Shown here one piece after another: positions 6,591-11,871 of a DNA stretch of 11,871 nucleotides. Every line of letters starts with the position of its first letter. Position 1 is the stretch's first letter. The stretch is from Gallionella sp. UBA4737 (lineage in GTDB: Bacteria > Pseudomonadota > Gammaproteobacteria > Burkholderiales > Gallionellaceae): contig DHIV01000034.1 of assembly GCA_002403995.1 (NCBI GenBank), positions 8,016-19,886 of the forward strand, in the 5' to 3' direction. The notes under the pieces were generated by a model that was given only the letters and a program-made list of their open reading frames with translations, searched no databases and was not told the DNA's origin. Made by a program: the position numbers and the translations under genes.

Positions 6591-6845
6591 TTAGCAGCAA
6601 CAACCGCCGGTGGATTTATGACTGTGAGCGGCGTAGCTCGCATCTACACCATAGCCCGCGCCTTTCACTGCCGATTTCAGTTGCTCGGATGAGGTTTTCC
6701 GCTCGTCATATTGCACAGTGGCTTCGCCGTCCGAGAGCGACACCTCTACATCACTGACCCCGGAGACCGCTTTTAGCGCTTCCGTTACATTGCTGGTGCA
6801 GCCACCGCAAGTCATGCCTGTTACTTTCAAATGTTCGGTTTGCAT
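6591..6845 (-). CDS. HMA-domain metal chaperone (CopZ-like) with C-terminal CCC
   Basis: An 84-residue cytoplasmic protein formed by one HMA domain (about 3-70). The metal loop GMTCGGC (10-16) carries the two cysteines that bind Cu(I) or a similar soft metal, and the rest follows the usual fold (SGVSDVEVSLSDGEATVQYD, then KSAVKGAGYGV). After the domain comes a short extension HSHKSTGGCCC with two histidines and three terminal cysteines, which ordinary CopZ proteins lack. The likely job is to hand metal to an exporter; since the HMA domain of the neighbouring ATPase has lost its cysteines, this chaperone may supply the missing ligand function. An AGAGG site lies 7 bp before the ATG. First gene of the chaperone-PPK2-ATPase run. 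Confidence 0.88.
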   Translation of the reverse strand: MQTEHLKVTGMTCGGCTSNVTEALKAVSGVSDVEVSLSDGEATVQYDERKTSSEQLKSAVKGAGYGVDASYAAHSHKSTGGCCC

Positions 6846-6940
6846 CGTGACGCCTCTTTCTAAACGGTTGAATAAAAACTGCCCGGTAATTCGCCTTCAT
6901 TGATTGTATTCAGTACGACACCATGACAAGCCTGGTTGAG
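6846..6940 (-). promoter_or_regulatory. spacer with possible promoter for the chaperone-PPK2-ATPase genes
   Basis: On the - strand TTGTCA (complement of 6924-6929) and TACAAT (complement of 6903-6908) resemble -35 and -10 elements, but their spacing is 15 bp, shorter than ideal. No terminator-like hairpin is visible, so read-through from the TPM gene upstream is also possible. No clear CueR-type palindrome was seen. Confidence 0.25.
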
Positions 6941-7438
6941 CTACAGCATCACCGGCTTATCCGGAAATTCATTCCGGTTATCGCCAACAGCGGGAAAATG
7001 CTTGGTCAGATGCTGCGTCACTGCCTGGATGCCGCTGACGACGCCGCCTTCGTAGTTCGAGTGTTTAAAGGCAGTTTCCATCGTGCGGCAAATGTCTTCC
7101 CATTCCCGCGAGCCCACATTCGCGTGAATCCCGCGATCGGCAACAATCTCGACGTCCCGGTCGGCGAGCAACAGGTAAATCAACACGCCGTTGTTGTGTT
7201 GGGTATCCCATATCCGCAATTGCGAAAACACGTCGATGGCACGTTCTCTCGCGGACTGGCCCGCGAAGAGCGGCGTGCTATGTAGTGCACCTTCCACGAC
7301 GAAACGGATTTCTCCGACGTGTTTAGTCTCGCTCGCTTTGATCGCTTTCTCGATTGCGATCAAAGTTTGGTGGGGGAAGGCGTGATTGACCTGCCAGTGG
7401 GTCATGACGAGATGTCTAGCAATGCGTTTGATATTCAT
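6941..7438 (-). CDS. TPM-domain protein without signal peptide
   Basis: A 165-residue protein with a TPM-type fold, recognised from GEIRFVVEGA (43-52), the region near 68-74 (ARERAID), the block NNGVLIYLLLADRDVEIVADRGI (82-104) and the ending VVSGIQAVTQHLTKHFP. It has neither signal peptide nor clear membrane span. TPM proteins occur in envelope and photosystem maintenance, and some act as acid phosphatases, but the bacterial role is poorly known. The start at 7438 lies two bases after the stop of the YgcG-like gene, so translation is probably coupled; a longer upstream frame would overlap that gene and is Arg/Trp-rich, so it is rejected. Confidence 0.82.
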   Translation of the reverse strand: MNIKRIARHLVMTHWQVNHAFPHQTLIAIEKAIKASETKHVGEIRFVVEGALHSTPLFAGQSARERAIDVFSQLRIWDTQHNNGVLIYLLLADRDVEIVADRGIHANVGSREWEDICRTMETAFKHSNYEGGVVSGIQAVTQHLTKHFPAVGDNRNEFPDKPVML

Positions 7439-7440
7439 CG

Positions 7441-8295
7441 CTACCACCTGCCCGACGCGCCGCCGCCACCGAAACCACCACCGCCGCCGCTGAAACCGCC
7501 AAAGCCACCTCGGCCACTTCCTCCAGAAAAACCGCCGATACCGCGTCCGACCATGCCGCCCATACCGCCGCTGAACAGGGTGAACAAGAGCGCGACCACG
7601 CCCGCGACCAACGCGATGGATACTGCGCCGGCGAACAACCAAGCGACACCAGCCACAGCCCCGCCAGTGACGAGCGCGCCGGGAAATCTGCCCAGCACGG
7701 AGCGCAGCACGCCGCCAAGCACAAGCGCCAGCATGAAAATAACAGGGACATACTGCTGAATATTTGCAATGCTGCTACCCGGTCTTGCTTTGGGTTCCGG
7801 CAACGGCTCGCCGTCAACGACGCGAATCATTTGGTCAACCCCGGCAGTAATGCCGCCACTGAAATCGCCTTGCTGGAAACGCGGCGTAATGATCTCGCTG
7901 ATGATGCGCTTGCTGGTGGCGTCATTCAGCGCTCCTTCCAGCCCATAACCCACCTCTATGCGCAGCGCGCGGTCGGTCTTGGCGACGATCAGGATTGCAC
8001 CGTCATCCACGTTCTTGCGGCCCAGTTTCCATAACTCCGCAACGCGCAGGGAATATTGTTCGATCGTTTCCGGAGCAGTGGTGGGAACAATGAGAATCGC
8101 GAGCTGACTGCCCTTTCTGGTTTCAAACGTTTGCAGGGTTTGCTCCAGCGCTGCCTTCTGCTCTGCGGTGAGCGTGGCGGTCTGGTCGGTGACCCGTCCG
8201 GTCAAGGAAGGGACCGCGACTTGCGCTCCAGCGATGAAAGACAAGCAAAGCGTGAATGCAGCAAATGCCGCTCGTGCCAAATTCATCGTCTTCAC
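7441..8295 (-). CDS. YgcG-like TPM-domain membrane protein
   Basis: A 284-residue protein with a signal peptide (about 1-24, ending IAGAQ), a TPM domain (about 30-160: LTGRVTDQTATLTAEQKAAL, QLAILIVPTT, DDGAILIVAKTDRALRIEVG), two or three hydrophobic helices (185-240) and a Gly/Phe-rich tail ending GASGRW. This is the usual plan of YgcG-like proteins, which sit in the inner membrane with the TPM domain outside. I choose GTG at 8295: GGAG lies 7 bp upstream and the codon overlaps the LemA stop (GTGA). An ATG at 8286 is the alternative. LemA and TPM genes are often neighbours; their joint role in the envelope is not established. Confidence 0.88.
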   Translation of the reverse strand: MKTMNLARAAFAAFTLCLSFIAGAQVAVPSLTGRVTDQTATLTAEQKAALEQTLQTFETRKGSQLAILIVPTTAPETIEQYSLRVAELWKLGRKNVDDGAILIVAKTDRALRIEVGYGLEGALNDATSKRIISEIITPRFQQGDFSGGITAGVDQMIRVVDGEPLPEPKARPGSSIANIQQYVPVIFMLALVLGGVLRSVLGRFPGALVTGGAVAGVAWLFAGAVSIALVAGVVALLFTLFSGGMGGMVGRGIGGFSGGSGRGGFGGFSGGGGGFGGGGASGRW

Positions 8296-8924
8296 TTGGC
8301 GGCTCCCGGAGTCTCGCCCGGGGGCTTGGCCGGCACCGATCCGAAATCTACTTTGGGTGGTGTAGCGATTTCTTTTTCATTCTCTACCGTGAAGTTGGGC
8401 TTCTGTTTGTACCCGAACGCCATTGCCGTCAGATTGGAGGGGAAGGAGCGCACCGTCACGTTGAATTCCTGCACCGATTTGATATAGCGATTGCGCGCCA
8501 CCGCGATGCGGTTTTCGGTGCCTTCCAGTTGCGCCTGCAAATCGCGAAAGTTAGCGTCGGCTTTCAAATTCGGATAATTTTCACTCACCGCCAAAAGCCG
8601 GGACAACGCGCCGGACAAAGCACCTTGTGCTGCCTGAAATTTGGCAAAGGCCGCAGGATCATTCAGCACTTCCGGCGTCACTTGCATGGAAGTCGCCGCA
8701 GCCCGTGCTTGCGTTACCTGCGTCAAGACATCCTTTTCATGCGCAGCGTACCCTTTGACGGTATTGACCAGATTGGGGATCAGGTCCGCGCGCCGCTGGT
8801 ATTGATTCACGACTTCGGACCAACTCGCCTTGATCTGTTCGTCAGTTGATTGCAGATGGTTATAACCGCAGCCACTCAGCGACGCTGACAGTACCAGCAA
8901 CAGACCCAGAATAAGTTTTCTCAT
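8292..8924 (-). CDS. lemA: LemA family lipoprotein
   Basis: A 210-residue LemA-like protein. A signal peptide ends in the lipobox LSGC (Cys19), so the protein should be lipid-anchored. The mature region has the family signature: a long helical stretch with SWSEVVNQYQRRADLIPNLV (35-54), NTVKGYAAHEK and later LQAQLEGTENRIAVARNRY. The C-terminal tail (about 180-210) is Pro/Lys-rich and specific to this protein. A GAGGAA site lies 7 bp before the ATG. It overlaps the YgcG-like gene by 4 nt and follows the methyltransferase gene by 36 bp. The family's biochemical role is unknown. Confidence 0.9.
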   Translation of the reverse strand: MRKLILGLLLVLSASLSGCGYNHLQSTDEQIKASWSEVVNQYQRRADLIPNLVNTVKGYAAHEKDVLTQVTQARAAATSMQVTPEVLNDPAAFAKFQAAQGALSGALSRLLAVSENYPNLKADANFRDLQAQLEGTENRIAVARNRYIKSVQEFNVTVRSFPSNLTAMAFGYKQKPNFTVENEKEIATPPKVDFGSVPAKPPGETPGAAK

Positions 8925-8960
8925 TATAAGTTCCTCATAGTGACAAAGCGCGATCTGCTA

Positions 8961-9620
8961 TCAATGGTGCGCATGCTGTTCACCGCTACCGAATTTTGGG
9001 AAGAAGCCCGGCGTATGCGCCGCATAGCTGCGATAGGCATCACCGAACTCTGTCTCAGCCAGTTTCTCCTCATATTTTGCGAGGCGCACGTACATGAACA
9101 CCAGAATCGGAAACATGATCAAAGTAACGACAGTGGGCCACTGCAGCAGGAAACCAAACATGATCAGAACAAAGCCGTCATATTGTGGGTGCCGCACGCG
9201 CGCGTATGCACCTGTCGTTGCAAGCCTGTGATTGCGCTGCGCCTCATATAAGACCTTCCACGCCGAAGCGAGCAACCAGAAGCCCAGGCCTATCAAGATA
9301 TTGCTTGCAATATGAAAGGGGCCAAAATGCGGGTTGCCCCTCCAGCCGAACATCACTTCCAGCAGGTGTCCGGCATCGTGCGACAGGAAATCCACACCAG
9401 GAAATCGCTGCGACAGCCATCCTGAAAACAGGTAGATTGTCAGCGGGAACCCGTACATTTCGGTAAAGAGCGCGATCAGAAAAGCCGAGAACGCGCCGAA
9501 CGAACGCCAATCACGCGACGATTGGGGTTTGGCAAAGCTGAAGGCGAAGATAATGAACACCAGAGAATTGATGATTACAAGCGACCACAGGCCATAAGCC
9601 GGAGCGTCCGAGTGGTTCAT
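8961..9620 (-). CDS. isoprenylcysteine carboxyl methyltransferase-like membrane protein
   Basis: A 219-residue integral membrane protein with about five hydrophobic segments (12-32, 41-70, 100-122, 155-185). It carries the SAM-binding signature of the ICMT/PEMT group: RHPQYDGFVLIMFGFLLQWP (about 146-165), then YEEKLAETEFGDAYRSYAA with conserved Glu and Tyr near the C-terminus. The tail ends in HAHH, possibly metal-binding. The substrate in bacteria is unknown. The ATG at 9620 overlaps the DUF2933 stop (ATGA), and a GAGGAGAG site lies just before it. Such genes are frequently found beside DUF2933 genes in metal-resistance regions; that recall was not checked by a search. Confidence 0.85.
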   Translation of the reverse strand: MNHSDAPAYGLWSLVIINSLVFIIFAFSFAKPQSSRDWRSFGAFSAFLIALFTEMYGFPLTIYLFSGWLSQRFPGVDFLSHDAGHLLEVMFGWRGNPHFGPFHIASNILIGLGFWLLASAWKVLYEAQRNHRLATTGAYARVRHPQYDGFVLIMFGFLLQWPTVVTLIMFPILVFMYVRLAKYEEKLAETEFGDAYRSYAAHTPGFFPKFGSGEQHAHH

Positions 9621-9868
9621 TTTTGCTCTCCTCGGTCGTCTTTCTGGGACGGGTTTTCGCCATGGTGACCATGACCATGGTGCATGAATAGATGTATCAA
9701 TGGACATGCGAGTAAGAGCAGGAACGGCAGGACGCCCAGCACGCCGGCGAGATGGGCCCTATGTTCCATGATAAGGAAGTAGCCGGCCACCAAGAGGAAG
9801 CCGACAAAGATCCATTTGAATATCGGATTCGAGTAGCAACCTTTGTGTGCCTGATGATCATGATCCAT
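9617..9868 (-). CDS. DUF2933 membrane protein
   Basis: An 83-residue protein with two transmembrane helices (about 17-34 and 41-61) and a His-rich loop and end: HDHQAH near the start and HLFMHHGHGHH (59-69) after the second helix. It fits the DUF2933 family, of unknown function and common in copper and heavy-metal islands. The His clusters suggest metal binding at the membrane, which is inference. AAAGGAGAG lies 7 bp before the ATG. It overlaps the methyltransferase gene by 4 nt, so the two proteins are probably made together. Confidence 0.85.
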   Translation of the reverse strand: MDHDHQAHKGCYSNPIFKWIFVGFLLVAGYFLIMEHRAHLAGVLGVLPFLLLLACPLIHLFMHHGHGHHGENPSQKDDRGEQK

Positions 9869-10191
9869 GTTTGCTCTCCTTTAATTTTGCAGCCGTGGGC
9901 ATTACTCAAGCACCGTACAATGCGTGAAATCGCCTGGCGGTTCAGGAAAGCGTTGCCGCTGCTCCGGCCTTGCTGATGACCAAACTTCATCCAGGTCGGC
10001 CTCCAAGCTATCGACAATTCGTTCAGAGGGTGCAACGTATATCCCGCCATCTCAAAATACTCTGTGCGGTAGCACACATAATCAGAGGAGAGGCCTGGTT
10101 CAATTCGCCGCTCGGCTTGATGATTTCGTCGTTGCTAGTTTCCGCAGGAAATCTGGGCGTTTACCCTGCGTTCTTGCGGAGGCGTCATTGA
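9869..10191. other. 323-bp gene-free spacer
   Basis: No gene is supported. It contains the upstream region of the DUF2933 gene and, at its right end, a strong hairpin (10141-10180, listed separately) after the small periplasmic gene. No clear promoter or CopR-type box was found. The + frames across it have no ribosome binding sites or recognisable motifs. Confidence 0.5.
10141..10180 (-). terminator. strong hairpin downstream of the small periplasmic gene
   Basis: TCCGCAGGAA (10141-10150) and TTCTTGCGGA (10171-10180) are inverted copies with one G-T exception, and GGG/CCC inside the loop can pair as well. It starts 11 bp after the stop of the - strand gene ending at 10192. No T-run follows on either strand, so it may work as an RNA 3'-end stabiliser or a pause site rather than a classical terminator. 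Confidence 0.5.
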
Positions 10192-10461
10192 TCACTTCCC
10201 GCCATCACGCGGATGGAAGTGCCGAGTCTTGTCGAACAAGGGGTTGACTTTGGCCGGCGCGGTGCTCTCCGCCATGGCATCCTTGTCAGCCGACATCATC
10301 GCCATATGTTCTTCCATGTGGGTTTGGAGCTTCACTTGTTTCTGCGCGTCGACTTTTTCAGTCTTTGTATCGGCAGGTATGTCAGCTGCCGCGATGACAT
10401 TGAGCGACAATGCCGCTGCGATCGCAAACATGCCGGCGGCCAGGGTTGATTTCAGTTTCAT
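10192..10461 (-). CDS. small periplasmic protein with FHPRDGGK end
   Basis: An 89-residue protein with a signal peptide (1-26, MKLKSTLAAG and a hydrophobic core ending VIAAA). The mature chain is short and polar, with HMEEHMAMMSADKDAM (48-63) offering Met and His ligands, and a C-terminus HFHPRDGGK. I recognise similar tails in small proteins near copper genes but cannot name a family. Probable metal-binding periplasmic protein, inferred from composition and position beside the two-component system. The ATG at 10461 has AAAGGAG 7 bp upstream; a longer frame to 10500 lacks one. Confidence 0.75.
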   Translation of the reverse strand: MKLKSTLAAGMFAIAAALSLNVIAAADIPADTKTEKVDAQKQVKLQTHMEEHMAMMSADKDAMAESTAPAKVNPLFDKTRHFHPRDGGK

Positions 10462-10556
10462 GATTTTCTCCTTTAATAGGTCGGCAAATACATTGGGCAC
10501 GTTGGAACGTCGGTGAGCCTGCTATCCACGCTCACCAGACAGCCCCAGTATGCGTT

Positions 10557-10633
10557 GTCACATCTTTCACCAACCTGACAGCTTCGTTACATTCTTGCAA
10601 GGTGGTCGAAATACCGGGGGGATCGCGCATAAT
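10557..10633 (+). promoter_or_regulatory. divergent regulatory region with possible CopR-type box
   Basis: CTGACAGCTTCGTTACAT (10575-10592) resembles the CTGACA-N5-GTnAT-type boxes described for CopR/CusR-family regulators, with one difference. A related GTCACAT lies at 10557-10563, 29 bp from GTTACAT (10586-10592). Downstream, CATAAT (10628-10633) could be a -10 element without a good -35, as is common at activated promoters; it would drive the response regulator gene. Autoregulation and control of the divergent small gene are plausible but untested. Confidence 0.4.
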
Positions 10634-10669
10634 GCATTGCATCGACAAACACAGCGTATTGGAGAGGGC

Positions 10670-11347
10670 ATGAAGATTCTAGTGGTTGAGGATGCCGCGA
10701 AGACCGGCGCATATTTAGTGCAAGGATTAACCGAGGCGGGATATGTGGTGGATTTGGCCAACAACGGCATCGATGGGCTACACCAGGGATTGACCGAGGA
10801 CTATGATTTGGCGATCCTCGACGTGATGCTTCCGGGCCAGGACGGCTGGCAAATCTTGCAGGCGATGCGCAAGGCAGGCAAGGATATACCGGTGCTGTTC
10901 CTGACCGCTAGGGATCAGGTGGTTGACCGGGTCAAGGGATTGGAACTGGGTGCTGATGATTACATGGTCAAACCTTTTGCGTTTTCCGAATTGCTCGCCA
11001 GGGTGCGCACGTTGCTGCGTCGCGGCGCCAAGAGTACGAATTTGGAGCACCTGCAAGCTGCCGATCTGGATCTGGACCTGATCCGGCGTCGCGCAACGCG
11101 CGCGGGCGTGCGGATCGACTTGACCGCGAAGGAATTTTCATTGCTGGAACTATTGCTTCGAAGAAAAGGAGAAATATTACCCCGTTCCCTGATTGCATCC
11201 CAGGTATGGGACATGAACTTCGACAGCGACACGAATACGCTCGACGTGGCGGTATCGCGTTTGCGCTCCAAGATCGATGACGGTTTTGAACCCAAGCTGA
11301 TTCACACGGTGCGCGGGATGGGTTATGTGCTGGAGGTAAGTGAGTGA
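10670..11347 (+). CDS. copR: heavy-metal response regulator (CopR/CusR type)
   Basis: A 225-residue OmpR/PhoB-class regulator. The receiver domain (1-118) has the acidic pair Glu7-Asp8, phosphoacceptor Asp51 (ILDVMLPG), Thr79 and Lys101 (MVKPF). The winged-helix DNA-binding domain (about 124-222) includes LTAKEFSLLELLLRRKGEIL and the recognition helix TNTLDVAVSRLRSKID, closest to CusR/CopR/IrlR regulators of copper, silver and zinc responses. GGAGAGG lies just before the ATG at 10670; an upstream extension to 10550 covers the promoter and is rejected. It overlaps the kinase start by 4 nt. The likely targets are its own operon and the divergent cluster. The symbol is a best guess for the subgroup. 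Confidence 0.9.
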   Translation: MKILVVEDAAKTGAYLVQGLTEAGYVVDLANNGIDGLHQGLTEDYDLAILDVMLPGQDGWQILQAMRKAGKDIPVLFLTARDQVVDRVKGLELGADDYMVKPFAFSELLARVRTLLRRGAKSTNLEHLQAADLDLDLIRRRATRAGVRIDLTAKEFSLLELLLRRKGEILPRSLIASQVWDMNFDSDTNTLDVAVSRLRSKIDDGFEPKLIHTVRGMGYVLEVSE

Positions 11348-11871
11348 AGTTGAAGAAGCCGTTATCGCTCACTTTCCGATTGACCTTGCTGTTCGCCTGC
11401 ACATCCGCGGCAGTCCTATTAGTCCTGGGATTCTTCATCAGCAGTTTGGTCCAGCGGCATTTTGAAGAGTTGGACATGGATATGCTGACCGGCAAGCTCG
11501 AACTAGCCCAACATGCTCTGCAGAAGGTGCGGTCGCGCCGTGACCTGGATGCCTTGCCTCAACAACTTGACGCGTCGCTTTTTGGTCATCCCGGTCTCGC
11601 GTTGCTCATTCTCGGGCCGGACCGAAAAGTGCTGGTCACCGTTAGCACCGTTAAGTTTCCACAAGCATTGCTTGAGCCAGTATCAAGCGGAAGCACTAAG
11701 CGACCGATTTCCTGGACAACCGGTGACGGCAGGGAATTTCGAGGCACCTCCGCGCTGGTGCCGACCGGCGTAAGCGCCTGGCCCCCAGTCGTCGTGGCGG
11801 TAGGGACCGATATGTCACTACACATGAAATTCATGGCGTCGTTTAAAAAGGCGCTGTGGCTGGTGGTCATA
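11344..11871 (+). CDS. copS: heavy-metal sensor histidine kinase, N-terminal part (cut by window end)
   Basis: The open frame starts with GTG at 11344, overlapping the regulator stop (GTGA), and runs for 176 codons to the window edge. It shows a short basic N-terminus (VKLKKPLSLTFRLTL), a first membrane helix (about 16-37, ending FFISSLV), a periplasmic sensor domain (about 38-165, with LILGPDRKVLV and VVVAVGTDMS) and the start of a second helix (KKALWLVVI). This is the layout of CusS/CopS heavy-metal sensor kinases; HAMP and kinase domains would follow outside the window. It should detect periplasmic copper or a similar metal and phosphorylate the adjacent regulator. Confidence 0.88.
   Translation, partial: MKLKKPLSLTFRLTLLFACTSAAVLLVLGFFISSLVQRHFEELDMDMLTGKLELAQHALQKVRSRRDLDALPQQLDASLFGHPGLALLILGPDRKVLVTVSTVKFPQALLEPVSSGSTKRPISWTTGDGREFRGTSALVPTGVSAWPPVVVAVGTDMSLHMKFMASFKKALWLVVI

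Noticed and set aside
1..11871. CRISPR arrays, tRNA or rRNA genes, insertion-sequence ends
   Set aside because: No regularly spaced direct repeats, no cloverleaf-like sequence, and no transposase or terminal inverted repeats were seen by eye on either strand.

Overview
The window looks like chromosomal DNA of a betaproteobacterium, probably Burkholderiales. I judge this from moderately high GC, strong AAAGGAG-type ribosome binding sites, and from protein recall (no search was run): a P-type ATPase subfamily with a cysteine-less HMA domain and a Pro/Ala-rich linker, a small phage HTH protein opening MRYPNTRYG, and a DUF2933/methyltransferase pair. The species cannot be named from this.

Left part (1-2077, mostly + strand). 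A gene-poor leader with small inverted repeats precedes a GSU2403-type nucleotidyltransferase-fold gene (360-1298). Its promoter is bracketed by a perfect inverted repeat. About 190 bp after it lies a 28-bp site (1492-1519) that matches the XerCD recombination site dif at 24 of 28 positions against E. coli. A + strand intrinsic terminator follows, then two broken filamentous-phage-type genes: a small HTH protein (+ strand) and a piece of a rolling-circle HUH replication protein (- strand), joined tail to tail. This looks like the scar of a dif-integrating filamentous phage or a related Xer-dependent element.

Middle and right part (2096-10461, all - strand) is a copper or heavy-metal cluster. 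In transcription order it encodes: a small periplasmic protein (10461-10192); DUF2933 membrane protein and isoprenylcysteine methyltransferase-like protein (4-nt overlap); LemA lipoprotein, YgcG-like TPM protein and a second TPM protein (4-nt overlap, then a 2-nt gap); an HMA chaperone with a CCC tail; polyphosphate kinase 2; a CopB-like P1B-ATPase with CPD instead of CPC/CPH; a 38-residue membrane peptide; and a Met-rich periplasmic protein. From 9868 to 2847 no gap exceeds 95 bp, so one or a few long transcripts are likely.

Right edge (10670-end, + strand): a divergently transcribed CopR/CusR-type response regulator overlaps by 4 nt a heavy-metal sensor kinase cut off by the window end. Together the genes suggest metal sensing at the membrane, cytoplasmic capture (HMA chaperone), export (P1B-ATPase), periplasmic buffering (Met/His-rich proteins) and possibly phosphate or nucleotide supply from polyphosphate (PPK2). 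The metal specificity (Cu versus Ag or another) is inferred, not shown.
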